From Adenanthera pavonina (Eukaryota; Streptophyta; Magnoliopsida; Fabales; Fabaceae), in NCBI GenBank assembly GCA_026686845.1, contig JAIVEN010000007.1:36825001-36889000 (forward strand): a stretch of DNA of 64,000 bases, read 5' to 3'. The first letter of the stretch is position 1; each line of letters opens with the position of its first letter. Shown one piece after another: positions 36,163-48,908 of the stretch. The translations under genes and the position numbers were made by a program. Under the pieces are notes generated by a model. The model searched no databases and was not told where the DNA came from. It worked only from the letters and a program-made list of their open reading frames with translations.

Positions 36163-38864
36163 TCATACCTCAGGAGGATTTGCACATGGAGCAGTGGTTT
36201 TCACTTCTGCAGGTAACTCAGAGTTTCTTGCTTCTGATTTTTCATTTGAGTAACTATGGAGTATAAAAGATCAATAATGTTAGAATCAGGCATAATATTG
36301 TCTCCTAAAACAACGTGGGAAATGCTGGAAATAGATCTTCTTACTATAGTTTATACTGCTAAAATTAATCAACCTCAGAGAAAAAACATGGCAGGATTTC
36401 AGATGGAGTGAACAGTAGACACAAGCGTCCTAACACAGATGAATCATAGTTGATGATACAAAAGAAAAATCATCCCCCACCTCCCCGAATTAAAGAGGGA
36501 GGAACAAAAGCATGAATTTCAGAGCCTGGTAATCAAATCAAAAACCTAATTGGTAGGATTTGTAAAGCAAATTCTTCAATACAAGAATAGAATCCATATT
36601 TTGTATATTATGCTAGAATAACGTGCAGTTTCCAACAAGCACAGATTGTTCATCTAAGCTCCACTTCTGCCAATTCAGTCTTTCATTATAGAAAAAATAA
36701 AACAAAAGAGGAAAAGACAATACGAAATGAATAAAGTCCATCAGATCAAGATTTGCACATCTTCAAGTTTAACACCTATAGGCATAACATTCAAATCCAG
36801 CAACCTTATCACCAACTGGTTAGTGTTGAAATTCTAATGTTCAGCGACTAAAAAAAATAAAATCCAAAATTCCAAATCAACACATACGTTGAAAGTATTG
36901 TCACCCAAACAAGCTCTACACAATCCACCCAAAGAAGTCTTTGCTCCACTGGGATCACACCATAAGTAATGAGATGGGCAAATGGCCAGAGCTTCCACCC
37001 TGCCTGTGTAAGGAAAGAAATCCAAGAAAACATTAGGGGCAAGAAATTTTCAGGATATGATTACTAATTATGCATAATTAAACCTAAGAGCCACAAACTT
37101 AGAAACATGTAAGCTAAAGTCACATATATCATCATAAAATGTGTATGGCCCTTAATTCTCCTACTCATGGACAGACCATAATGAACAAAGAAGCCAATAT
37201 CCTCCCAACTACGGCCTTAACAGTTAAGGAAGAAAATAAAGAAGAAATAGAAAAAGCCAGAAAGTTCTTACAGTCAACATGGGAATAAATGTTGCCTTCA
37301 ATTCACTAAAAACATTGATTGGCGAATCAAGACGCAGAAATCCAACAACTGCATAATAAATGCTATTCCAAATGGCTGCCCATACAGTTTGGTCGAAGAC
37401 AACTTTGGCAGGAACTACCCACCAGTCTTGGAATGGAAATAGCTCCTTGTTAATGAGAAAGCAACTTAGTATGTCACCAGATGACTAATTTCAAGGAGCA
37501 AGCAAAGCAAGGGAAAGAAACAACGAATTACCTCACAAAATTGATAATAGTAATGAGAAAGAGAGCCATGTAGAGTAAAACCAACAAGTCCCGATCTGAA
37601 CATTCGTGCACGGTCAAATTCAAAAAGAGGTTTTCCTTCAAAGCACTGTAATAATCAGGGCAAGCCATGATGCATGATCACTTGAAAGACTGCCTTTTAT
37701 TTTGACAAAATTATGATTCAATTGTACTTCCACCTTAACTATACAAACTCACCTGTGCAATCCAGTCCCCTATAGAGTATACCACTCCACTGATCACCAT
37801 TTTGGCAAAAACTGGATTTGTCTTGAGAGCTTCCTCATAGGCAGACCAACTGTGCTGAGGCGCATATCTTAGTATCTCATAAAGTGTCCATCCCTAAATG
37901 GTAACGAAAACGTAAGTCCTAGTAGAAAATGAAAACCTCAAAAATCATCACAAATACCAAATATGTGGAGCTAAAACAAGTAGTAAAAGAATTGAAGGGA
38001 GGAAAGTGGAGAGGAGAACTTTGTTAAGATTGTAATTATATTTGTCAATTTTATACTTGAAAATTTTAAATTTATACCAAGGGAATGGAGGTAACGAAAC
38101 ATTCAATTTTGCATTCAAATGATAATTTATACATGACGGGAAAAGTTCATGCAGGGAATGCAATGAAGTGAAACTATTCCAACACATTTTCTCAGCATAA
38201 ATCATATCAAATTACAAATTATAATGCAACAAATGCCACTAATCCACAACACCAAATCCGTCCTCTAGAAATCCCAAGCACATTTCCCATACCAGATAAT
38301 TAGAGGGAAAACAAAAAACCGCAGATATTAGTGTTGACTTACATGCCAGAAATCCCTATCAATAGTGAGAAGCTTGGTGATAACAAAAGTACCCGCCGCA
38401 AGCACAATAGTGGCATTGATAGTCCTATCTATTAGCCTCTCCATCTCCTCCTGGCTCTCTATCCTGCTTTCATCCCCAATCGAAGCTGAAGCAGAAGAAA
38501 ACCCCGGAAACTCACCCGCTCCTTCGAGCGACAAAACTCCCTCGTTAGCTCCAAACCCACTCACCTGAGTCGCGAATTCCCCCTCTCCACCTACCATTTC
38601 TATCCGACTCGCCACCGCCATGCCTTCTTGCTGGTCCGTACTATCGCTACTCTGTACGGGTATGACGTCCATCTCCTCCACCGCCGAGTTGGTGGCAACC
38701 CAGTTTCGTGTCCGTTTGTTTATCAAGAAAACTGGATTCTGCGAAATCTTCGAGCCCAGAAAACTCGGCGTGGGTGTTGATTTCGCATGAGGTTTGGATT
38801 TGGCTTTGGCTTTGGAAAGAGACAAGAAGCTCTGGGGAGCTATGGTACCGTGGACGCAAGCCAT
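36163..38864 (-). CDS. Mpv17/PMP22-family membrane protein, probably plastid-targeted
   Basis: Integral membrane protein of the Mpv17/PMP22 family, known from peroxisomal, mitochondrial and plastid membranes; function in plants is poorly defined. Six exons are joined in frame: 38864-38343, 37893-37753, 37645-37532, 37445-37272, 37003-36888 and 36253-36163, for 385 residues. Residues 1 to about 60 are Ser/Lys-rich and acid-poor, like a chloroplast transit peptide. A hydrophobic segment follows near 149-168 (ATIVLAAGTFVITKLL). The family domain runs from about 190 to 360: NPVFAKMVISGVVYSIGDW, GKPLFEFDRARMFRSGLVGF, VFDQTVWAAIW, and the C-terminal signature VEQRLLWVDCVELVWVTILS followed by TYSNEKSEA. 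The last exon lies 634 bp beyond exon 5; reading through the exon 5 donor gives a false stop. No lesion is seen. Confidence 0.88.
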
Positions 38865-38945
38865 AGCCTAGTGGCTGAGTTGGGAGCAAGCTGAGTCTGA
38901 GCCTGACCACCGCGTTTCTCCGAGGTGGTTTTTCCAGAACAGCCC

Positions 38946-38955
38946 TTTTATATAT
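38946..38955 (-). promoter_or_regulatory. TATA box of the Mpv17/PMP22 gene
   Basis: On the minus strand the sequence reads ATATATAAAAGG, about 80 bp upstream of the ATG at 38864. This fits a leader of roughly 50 bases. Confidence 0.6.
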
Positions 38956-39748
38956 TGGTCTCGTGATTTGGTGTGTCATACATGTGTACTACATTCTGAC
39001 GTGGACGAACTTGACTTTTATAATTTATTGATGTTTTTCTAATTGAGGACGTAATTGGCTCTGAGTGAGGAGATATAAGTTGATTCGGTGAGGTACCCAA
39101 CAGGGTACTTCAGCTTCTGATGATTGAGGAGAATGTAGGCGTTCAATGGCGTCCACATGAATGGGGTGGATCGGATTCTGACATCCGAAAAATGAGATAA
39201 ACAGGATCACCACAAAAATGAAATAAAAACAATTAACTACAGTTGAGTTGACTCGTCTTTACCATGATTATTTAATTATATTTTAATTTTTAATCATCCA
39301 ATTTTACAATTTCATGCTGCTAATTTATCAAGATACTTAAATTCTTACAAATTGATGAAACTAATGGTATTTTAACTAATAAATATATCCAATTTTTTGG
39401 CCAAAATTTTTTTTCAATTTAATTAATTTCATTCTAATTTATTTACAACTAAATTTTCGGAATTAACAATTGTCTTGTTTTGTAATTAAATCAAGTGAAG
39501 ATTCAGCATTGAGGACCTACAAAGCTTATACATGAGCCACAAATTATAAGTGTAGGTGGCCCAGAAGAATCTGGAGCCCATGTCATGTGTTAGAACGCAA
39601 CTGGATTTCAAGAACACCACAAAAGAAAATGAGCCATAAGTTGAAGTTTGTGATTATCTTAAAAGTTTTTTGTTGACGGATTTTCACTATCCATTCAATT
39701 TTTTAAGGGCAAGCTCCAATCTCAGCAGGTATTTTGTTTTGCCTGTAA

Positions 39749-40430
39749 GGGTATGTTTGGTTTAAAGGAGGGAAAGAGAGGGAAGGAATTTTAATAGAGG
39801 GAAAGGAAGGGGAGGGAAAAGAAGGGATTTTAATTTTACCTCGTTTGGAGGGAAAATGAGAAATTTTAATGGAGGGGTTTTAATGTTACCTTATTTAGGT
39901 TAGGAGGGGAAGGGAGGGAAAATAATTATAATTTGACTATTATACCCTTAGTTTATTTAAATTAATATTTTCTTTCTATATTAAAAAAAGAGTTTTTTTT
40001 GTTTGAATATTAGACAGAGTTTTTAATAAGAAGGAAATACTCTTTTTTTTTCTCAATATCAACCATAATTGTACGTATTTTCTTTTTTTTCTCAATTTTA
40101 ACCATGATTATATATGTTAATATATGAATGTGTTTGTGTGTGTTCGTAACTTTATGCATATATGTCACTAAGGTATTTCATATTTTATGAGTGAAATCAA
40201 AAAGAGATACGACAAGAATGACCAGTGTATTGTATAGTTGAATTATGAAAAAGTGAAGGATATTTTGATCATATTGGACATAATAACACATCCCCCCAAA
40301 TTACCCCAATTTAAGGGGGAAAATATATAAGGGGAGGGGAGGGAAAATTTGATTGTCAAATAAGGGGAGAGGAGCAAAATCCCTCCCCTTCCTTTCCCTT
40401 CTCCCCATTTCCCCCCAACCAAACAGACCC
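39749..40430. mobile_element. PIF/Harbinger-like (Tourist-type) MITE
   Basis: A 682-bp element with 14-bp terminal inverted repeats (GGGTATGTTTGGTT and AACCAAACAGACCC), one mismatch, flanked by TAA on both sides (39746-39748 and 40431-40433), the target duplication of PIF/Harbinger elements. The ends extend into purine-rich and pyrimidine-rich arms (GGAGGGAAAG types), so the ends can fold together. It encodes nothing. Confidence 0.7.
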
Positions 40431-40433
40431 TAA

Positions 40434-43400
40434 GGTATTGTGTCCAAATATATCTCTAGAATATAGCCCAAATCCACCGAACTCAGGGTACAAATTGTTA
40501 GGCACGGCGAGTTCATCTCTTGGTTTTTTTTGTTCATATCCACATGAAGCATCTCCAATGTCACGATACTGTGAAGATGAAAAAACAAACTAATTTGGAT
40601 ATACTTAGATATGAAATTAACTGGAATTGAAACCCGTACAATGCTGAGAAAGTTCTAAATACTTAATCAAATTATTTAAATATAAATATAATAGAATAAA
40701 TATGAATATGATATTATAATTAAATTACTTAAAAAAACGTAATAGTTGAATTAACAGTTTATAAAACATATAGATATAAAACTATACAAGAAATATGAAT
40801 ATCAAATACGAATTTAATATATATTTTACATTATTAAATTAAATATAATAACATGAAAACTGATGATCTTGGTAATTTCACATATTTATTAATTTTTCTT
40901 ACATCGAATAATGTAGGAAGAACAATGACTACAAGTAATAAACATCTAAAGGTAATAGTTATAACTAATGTGATAAAACATAAGTCTACAAATCTACATT
41001 AAGTGGATCATCTATTCTTGATAGTTCTTGAATAGTTTTCTAGAACAAATTGTCTGATAATATATACTAACACACATAAGTATAAGAATCTTCTAAAATT
41101 CTTAATTATAAAGTTCTTTTAGAAATTGAAAAAGAGAGATATAAAGATAAAAAATGATCAAAGGAATCACATTTAAGATAGGAAAAATGAGATATGAAGG
41201 GGGTTTAAACTATCTTTGAAAATTTTTTTTATGTAAGAACCATTTCAACTATTGTATTATATGAAGGAGATAAAATATATCATAAAAATATAAAAATTGT
41301 CATTAGAAAATTGTAAACAATAATGTGATGAAATATTACCTTTGAGTGTACCTTAAGAACTAAAAATGAATTTATAGAAAATATTAACATAATATGAATT
41401 TATATAAATCTCACTATAGATCTAAATAATTAAATCATGATTTTTTTACAAATATATATATGATTTTCATTTCTATATTTATTTTATATCTACCTCACTA
41501 TAAATTTATACAATTAAATCATTATTTTTTCACAAATATATATATATATGATTTTCAAATCAAATTGTGAATTTTTTCATAAATATATATATAATTTAAT
41601 AAATATTATTTGAAATATGTAAGGTCATAATTTTTTGTAGCCAATATAATGATATAAAGGTTTGAAAGTATGATATATCATAATTTTCAACTCTACTTTG
41701 TAATATATAGTAGATTATGCATTTAAAAAATAATTCAATTTTACCAAGCTGTGTGCATGCAAAGTCAGCACAATCTGCCTCAAATTCAGAATAGATGCTG
41801 TCGTTTAACCAGCCCATAGATCCATTATCTACATTTTTTTTTCTTTTAAGCCGAAGGTTATGTTATCCCAAAGATCAAATAAAATGGGAGATTATAATTT
41901 CATGATAGTTAAGAAAAATATTTATGTTTTTATAGCTTAAAAAATTTTAATCTAAACCTGAAATATTTCATATAAATCCAAAATATTCAAGTTTAGGATA
42001 GACATTTGTTTACATGAAAATTTTTAGATTTTTATCATATATTTTTACATTTTAATTTGAAATTTTCAGGTTTAAATTGAAATTTTTTTAAATCCTAAAA
42101 ATATAAATATTTCCCTACCAATCATGAAATTGCAATTTCCCCCAAAAAAAAAATTAGTGCTAAGTTCGTAACCGGGTTTCTTTTTTCTTGGGATTCATGA
42201 GTTCGTAACAGGTTAGTAATCTAATCAATTCACAATTAAAATCCACAGTCGTACCCCGCAGCCTGAACCCAAGTACACTCTGCCCACGCTATTCTTTTAA
42301 ATTTAAATGGACTTTTTTTTAAATCCACTTGTTTTTAAATTCAACATTAAATGGACCTTTCTCCTTACTTAATAATAATTTGATCCTTTAATGGGCTTAG
42401 GCCCAACAACTGACCAACGCACTGTTTGTAATGGACCGTACTTCAACATAGTTTGTAACAAAACAAGCACTTGTTTACCCAAAAAAAACAGGAAAGAGGT
42501 ATTTTCTTTTTATTCAAACAATGAACATTTTTATATAGGGAAAATGACAGTTAAGAACACACGATCACTGTTAAATAAAGATTTGACTACCACTAAATTT
42601 TTTGGTTTGTATTACTTTTTATTATTTTTAAATGTCTTTATTTGAAATTAATTTCTTCTCCAAGTTCTCAAGTGTCTTTCTTCGTATATGTGTCTTTTCA
42701 ATATTATTAAAAATATACATTAAATTCTGGCAAAAAAAAAAGTACACATTAAATAGAATATCCAAATTATACTAGATTAAGACTCATTGGCCACTTCTTC
42801 TTGCACTGTATGGAATCTAAGGAGTAAGCTACATTAACACTTCAACTTATATATAGATGAATAGGTTTTATTTTACATATCATTTTGTTTTTAAAAATAT
42901 GCAAAATATTTCGATTTGAAACTTTTGAGAATGAAACAATTGGAAGCAAGAGTTTAATTGAAAAGATCGATTATATATTATTTAAATTAAGGAGAGACAT
43001 TGCAATTGAGGTTAATTATGAGGGTCAAGAGATGTAATTTTCCTCACATATAAACAATGAAATGACGCACTTACGATACTAGTTCGAGATGAACCAAGCG
43101 AAGACACGGTACGTGAACTGATTGCCCTTTTCTAATGATATTGCTCTGTTCCTGACCAAGCAAGAACCAATTGCCAAGACACAGTGTCCAATGTTGTCTT
43201 TTGTAGTTGTAGTTAATCCATTCTTATTCTCATGTTTAAGACAAAGAACATGCTGGCTGCGTGTCACATGTTCAGAAAATTATGCAATAAATTGAGAAAA
43301 ATATCTAAAAAAGCATAGCCTGGTTAATTATATTCACCGTAAACCCTTCCATCTCAATTCTCAGGAAAGCGAAACTTCTCCCTCAATTCTTTTGTAGCTG

Positions 43401-44471
43401 TCGTGTCCTTATTGTGAGTTACGTTCCAGATTCAAATATCATCAGTCATCAATCAGTATTATAACAGGAGAATTCCTGAGGTTCGTTCAGTGTTAATCAG
43501 AAGCATGAGTGTGGTCCTAAATTAATTGTAAGATATTGTAGTACTAATCTATTCAATTTTCAACACATGGTTCTGCATAAAGCACATGTGACCTGCATGT
43601 GCTTCTGGGAAAAAAGCTAGCCCTTCCTTCCTCTACATTCTACCTTGTTATAATGCCAATGACGAAGAACAAAACCCCACCCCTATGTGACTAACTTGTC
43701 ACATGGAACCTAGTCTACTCAGAAGAACATCTCTCTAATCTATAATGGCATGTAAACTTTCACCAAAATGGTCCAATACATTGGTGAAGTTTCACTGTCC
43801 AAAAGATATATTTACATGATTGATTATGACTGTTCCTCAGGATGCCCCAGAGTCCTCACCATCTTATCGACTCACAACCTCCACATATTTTCATTTTAAT
43901 AGAAAAAGGCATCCATCCCCTTTTTCCCATCACGTATTCACCACCATTATTAGCTTTTCACCTCTTAAGGTCCAATCAATCTCACATGGGACACAAGACA
44001 ATGCAAGCAGGAAAATGAAAATACACACTCACATCCTCATCTTAAAATTCCAATTTCTGTTTGCCTTGCAACTTTGCCACTAACCAATCCAATCCCCATA
44101 TTAATTTCAATATTTTCATGATATTTCAATTCAAAATGTGTCGCTGAGCTAATTCACTCACACAATATCAACTTCGATCTTTAAAATTAAAATCAGTATT
44201 ACAGCAATTTCAGTTTTATACAAAAACTATGCATCTTCCATCCTCAGGTTAATAAGCTAATAACCATAAACATTACAGCAAATATTCTTTCTTCCACAAC
44301 ATCACTGAAAAAAATAGGTGCTGTATTACTGGTATAGTATGAATAAAGCATATATATATATATATATCTGGTTCGACTTCGCCTCCCCAGACCTTCTGAT
44401 GATTTGTGTGTAAATTTAATACTTTCTGCCTAAACGAACAGAACAGAACTGAACTGAACGATGATGACACT
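40434..44471. other. AT-rich intergenic DNA, no supported gene
   Basis: Very AT-rich throughout. Imperfect direct repeats of about 60-65 bp, each ending in an ACAAATATATATATGATTTTC-like phrase, lie at about 41408-41468 and 41492-41558, with a weaker third to about 41600. Frames at 41596-41817, 42391-42645, 43079-43267 and 43820-44083 lack domains. A (TA)n run lies at 44347-44367. The last 200 bp or so before 44472 should include the 3' untranslated region of the methyltransferase gene. Confidence 0.5.
41408..41600. repeat. Short imperfect direct repeats, AT-rich
   Basis: Two units share CTCACTATA, then AATTAAATCAT, then ATATATATGATTTTCA in the same order, at about 41408-41468 and 41492-41558. 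A third unit keeps only the ATAAATATATATATAA part. Confidence 0.6.
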
Positions 44472-45359
44472 TCAGCACGATCTCCAGTCCAGTCGGACCT
44501 CTGCGGGCCCTAGCACTAGCTGACTAGGCTTGCGGAAGGAAACGATGTGGCTGCCCACCATGAAGGCCGTTACGCGCTCCGACACTCGGATGTCCTCCAT
44601 CTTCATCTCTTGCAGCCTCCGCACGTACTCCGGCACGTGCACTAGATCCCACACCACCCCGATACCACCGGGCTTCAACACCCTCACCACCTCCCCCATC
44701 GCCCTCATCCTCTCCGCCGCCGCCTGTGCCGTGTGCTGACCGTACTCTCTCCCCACCGTGTGCACGAACACCCCCGACACCACCACGTCGAAGTAATCAT
44801 CCGGGAACGGCAGCCTCCTCGCGTCACCCTCCCTGCACGTCACGTACTCTCCCACTCCTTCCATCTTAGCGCTCCGCAACGTGGACAGGGTCGCCCGCTT
44901 TGACCCATCCAACCCCACCACCCGACCCGAACTCCCTTCTTTCTTGAACTGCGTGGCCACGGCGTTGAGGAGGATGCCGCGACCACAGCAGCCGAGGTCG
45001 AGGGCGAGTTTCACTGATGACCAGTCAGTTACGGCGGAGACGATACGCTGGGCCATGTCGTAGTGCAGCGGGACGGAGGAATAGAAGAAGTTGGCGGCGG
45101 CGAAGAAGAGGCAGAGAGCGGAGAGCGCGGTTACAGAGCCGGTGAATCCAGCGGCGAATCGGGCGGATATGGCAGGTACGGCGGCGATTGAGAGTAATCG
45201 CCCGAAGAATATGCAAATGGGGTCGAAGTAGAGAAGGTAGAGAACGGATATGACGGTGAAGAGGATCGCTTGGCACAAGAGGAAGATTAGTGTCTGCCAT
45301 TGGTCCATTCCGTAGATCGCGTAGATCTGCGTCCAGTCCCTGCTTGATGATTTGCCCAT
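44472..45359 (-). CDS. Membrane-anchored SAM-dependent methyltransferase, intronless
   Basis: A 295-residue class I methyltransferase of unknown substrate. The N-terminus has two to three hydrophobic segments (about residues 24-43, 44-62 and 72-93), so the enzyme is probably membrane-bound with the catalytic domain on one face. SAM-binding motif I is LALDLGCCGRG (118-128), with Cys in place of the usual Gly at one position; post-I acidic loop VVGLDGS (147-153); motif II LPFPDDYFDVVVSG (183-196); motif III VVRVLKPGGIGVVWD (224-238). It belongs to the Methyltransf_11 type by motif spacing. Local GC is much higher than in the flanks, supporting a real gene. The ATG at 45359 starts the conserved-looking MGKSSSRDWTQIYAIYGMDQ. 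An AG at about 45437 preceded by a T-rich run could end a 5'-leader intron. The stop is TGA. No lesions are seen. Confidence 0.87.
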   Translation of the reverse strand: MGKSSSRDWTQIYAIYGMDQWQTLIFLLCQAILFTVISVLYLLYFDPICIFFGRLLSIAAVPAISARFAAGFTGSVTALSALCLFFAAANFFYSSVPLHYDMAQRIVSAVTDWSSVKLALDLGCCGRGILLNAVATQFKKEGSSGRVVGLDGSKRATLSTLRSAKMEGVGEYVTCREGDARRLPFPDDYFDVVVSGVFVHTVGREYGQHTAQAAAERMRAMGEVVRVLKPGGIGVVWDLVHVPEYVRRLQEMKMEDIRVSERVTAFMVGSHIVSFRKPSQLVLGPAEVRLDWRSC

Positions 45360-46100
45360 TGTTTGGAATTTCTTTAACTAGTGAAGCTCAGCTCTGGAAT
45401 CATTCAGATTTCAGAGTAATTAAATCTCTGCATATCACAGAAACAATTAATCCGTAAGTCACCATCGTTTCCTAAGCCACAAACCCAAAATATATTAGAT
45501 ATATGGCGAAGAAATAAGCAGGAAAGAGGAGCTTTCTACTATCAAACAGATCAAATTTGGAAGAGCAGAAATGAAACCGAGCAATAGTATTTTAATACAG
45601 TAAAAAAAGGTTCTGGGATTGTCTCACTTTCAGGCACGGTGGTTCGGATTGTGCTGAGAATTTATCAATCAGATCCAAAAGCTGCAACAACAGAAATTTG
45701 TGGCGAGCCCAGCACGAGAAAAATCCAGGGAAACAGAACACAAAGGACAGGTTCTCAGCTGTGATTTGCAGAGGCTTAAAACAAGTGTAGAGTTTTAGTA
45801 AAGATAACCACCATAGACAAACTCTCTAACAACCTCATGGTCCTGAAAATTCCGCAGATGTCAGGAGTGGTACCCAGGGAGAAGAAGAAGATGAGATATG
45901 ATAACGCGTTTTCACTCGTGGCTCTGCAACTAGTAATGTCAGATAAGGAAGGGAAAAAAGTGAAGAAGTAGAGGAGTGGGTGAGAGTAAATTCTTAACCT
46001 TATTTCTGAAATTGCTCACTCTCTGACTGAATGGCACGATTTTTGAGAGACAGAGAGAGAGGGGGGAGGAGGGGGAAAAAGAGTGATTGGATTACGAAGA
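45360..46100 (-). promoter_or_regulatory. Leader and promoter region of the methyltransferase gene
   Basis: Upstream of the ATG the minus strand shows moderate GC and, at about 46041-46080, a long C/T tract (CT-rich on the minus strand) of the kind found around plant transcription starts. The transcription start, and a possible leader intron, cannot be fixed from the sequence. Confidence 0.4.
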
Positions 46101-48058
46101 TGGGACCATGTCCTCCTTCCCTCCCTTGAATGATATGCATAGGTGGAACCGGTTGACCGGCATCTATGGTTGTTTAATATTCAAATTCATAATTTGGCTT
46201 TCATTTCATACATTGGTTTGGTGGCTATTCTATTTTAAAATCAAGTGAGTCTAAGGAAGGGTCTATCACTGCATGTACTTGGTATATATTATCCTCAAAG
46301 ATTAGTACCTGTAATTAGTATAAGTAACTTTCATGCTCTTTATATAGAGGGAGACTTACTTGACAGTGTGGGAAATTAAATATAAATTTCCTCCCTCCAT
46401 GGAAATATGTCATTCATAAGCGGATTCGATATTATTTTCATCATTACTCTCACATTCACCTGACGTTGATTTTTTCTTCCAAAAAAAAAATATGCACAAT
46501 CACAAAGCCAATTGATTGTTTCTATTTTTTTTACTGTTTCTGATATATATATATATATATTGTTCATTATTGTGTTTGGTATGCATATTGAATGCTACAT
46601 ATGATATTTTATGTATAGTTGAATGTACTTTATGATAGAATTAATGGATTCTATGGACAGAATCGACAGATTTTTCAGGCGAGCTTTTTAGATAGGAGGG
46701 GTTTGCTCACACTTAAGCACTAATAGGCAAGCCCTAAACTCCATAAACTAGAGTATCCGTTAATTAACACCGTGAACCTCCACTCACAAATTAAACTTGG
46801 CACTTTATTATTGAATAATTTTTCATCCCCGAGATGGCATAAGAGAAAAACAAATGTGACGTATATATGTGCTTTGTTGAATCCAGATCACACACACTCT
46901 CTTTACTTGCTTATTTTCCATTATCTCATTTCATTTGATGTGTATGTTTGTATCTTTAATTAATTAGTCAATATCGTTAGGCCGGATACAAACATTCGAA
47001 TTAATGTCCTTATGTGTCAGCACAAGTTGGTAACAGATCACTAATAAACTACTGCTCGGACTCCTTTTTTTTTTCATGGTACATAGAGTTTAATTTAAAT
47101 AATTCAATAAAAGTCAAGTGACCTAAATTTCCCAGGTAAGAAGAGTACATTCAAAACACGAAATTGTAAAACCATCTACGCAATCCCTGTCTTCAATTTT
47201 ACAATACGTAAAAAAATTTTGGGACTATGTGCATTATTATAAATATATATATAAAGGGAAAAAAATAAAAACAATCAATTGGCTTTGGTCAATTGAATTC
47301 CGTGGCTGAAACTTTCTGTGTGGAGATGTTCTGGCTGGCATTTAATTACATGGATAATTATATTATATTATATTTAATCATGGTCAAATAATTGAATTTA
47401 TAAGGACCAAATCAGCAAAAGAAAGATTATATACATGTTACGCAACCACATAAATTAACATGGCTGGATTCTTTCCTCAGAACACACTCACATTGGGATC
47501 GTCTTCCTCACTCACCGGCCTCGACAAATCCACATGCCTTTGTTCAATCTTCACTTTTTCATATTTTAATGGGAATAAGTGCCTGTAATAAGGAATTCAT
47601 TTTTTTTAGTGCTTCTCTTTATTTGTTTAATTATAGAAAAAAAAATGAAAGCCACTGGTACCCAGTAATTAAATTAAATAAATGTAATCAAAAGTAAAAG
47701 CTATGTCTGATTAAATCTCCGCAAATTATGGAGGTAGAAAATGCCTGAAAGTCGCACAGCGTGGCGCTTTGCGATTTAGTTTTGGACTTGTACGGTCTTG
47801 TCTCTGTCAAATTTTTTTTCGGAGATGCCATTTTTTGTCCTTCTATTATTTTAAAAAAATGGTACAATTCCTAAAAATTTATAAAAAATATTTTATAGTA
47901 CTTATACATTAATTTTAACCAAAAAAATATTAAGAGCTTGAACTGTCTATGGATTGGCTTAATTTTTTTACTCATCATTCTGTGATTTGCTTTGCGTGTG
48001 AGATGTTATTGTTGGATAATTTAGTTTGACCCAATAGTAATATTCAACATGCCCACAC
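46101..48058. other. Intergenic, no supported gene
   Basis: AT-rich DNA with a (TA)n run at 46542-46561. No coding region with a recognisable domain was seen on either strand. Confidence 0.5.
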
Positions 48059-48066
48059 TTCACCAA

Positions 48067-48900
48067 CAGGGCTGAGTATAACATGTTCGGCTCGACTAAA
48101 CTGGATCAGCTTTTAAAAAGTTAGGCCGGTCCGGGTTACAGGTTCGGCTAACGGGGTGGGATGACTCGGACCGACCCGAATTGCTATAGTCATTATATTA
48201 AAAAAAAAAGTGTCTCAAAGCTTTTTCAGTTGTGTGTGATTTGGAATCTTCTTCATTTGTCATTTTCACTCCCCAATCACGCACGCCATTCAAGTCTAAC
48301 ATCTTCTTCCCAGTTTTATCACTTTTCCTCGTCACCTTGCCATTACTCCTATCTTCCTCACCGTCTTCAGCTTTCTTCACCATTACTCCAACTTTAATCG
48401 TTGTCTACTTGCCATCTTTAGCAATGTGTAGCACCATCTATTGCAATGAACAGAGAACAACAAACATTGATTCCATTCCAGATCTGTCATGATAGGTTTG
48501 TTGCCTTCTTCCTCTCTCTTTCATATATGCAATTCTCCCACTCTCTTCCAGATTTGTGATTTCGTTCCAGATTTGAAGTCAAAGATAAAGTCAAATTCCT
48601 CAATGGTTTGCGTACTAAGAAGATGAAGGACAATTCTACTCTGCTGCTAGTTCTTTTCTATTTTGGTAATATGTGAATTTTTTTTTGGGTATTTGAAAGG
48701 AGTTGGCTTTATGTTCTTCTTAGTTTAGGAATTAGATATGGGTTTCTAATGGAGTTTTCTTTTTATTTTGCTGCCATATCTTTGTTTAACCGGGTCTACC
48801 TAGAACAACCTGGTTTGATAGCCTGGACCGGTGTCATTGAGGTTGAGCTGGACCTCAGGTTGGCCAAACCCGAACCCGATCTGACCCATGCATACCCTTA
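48067..48900. mobile_element. hAT-like non-autonomous element
   Basis: An 834-bp segment starting CAGGGCTGAGTAT and ending CATACCCTTA, weak inverted repeats typical of hAT ends. It is flanked by TTCACCAA (48059-48066) and TTCACCGG (48901-48908), an 8-bp duplication with two mismatches. Both subterminal regions are rich in GGTTCGG/ACCCGAACC motifs in opposite orientation. The central part (about 48230-48480) is C/T-rich and of different composition, but no captured gene could be identified. Confidence 0.5.
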
Positions 48901-48908
48901 TTCACCGG

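Noticed and set aside
36848..37042. Mpv17 ending directly after exon 5 (LSTYVLIWNFGFYFF)
   Set aside because: The donor AAC/GTATGT and a downstream exon completing TYSNEKSEA in frame match the family better.
44530..45300. Plus- and minus-strand frames overlapping the methyltransferase
   Set aside because: GC-rich shadow frames; only the 295-residue minus frame has methyltransferase motifs.
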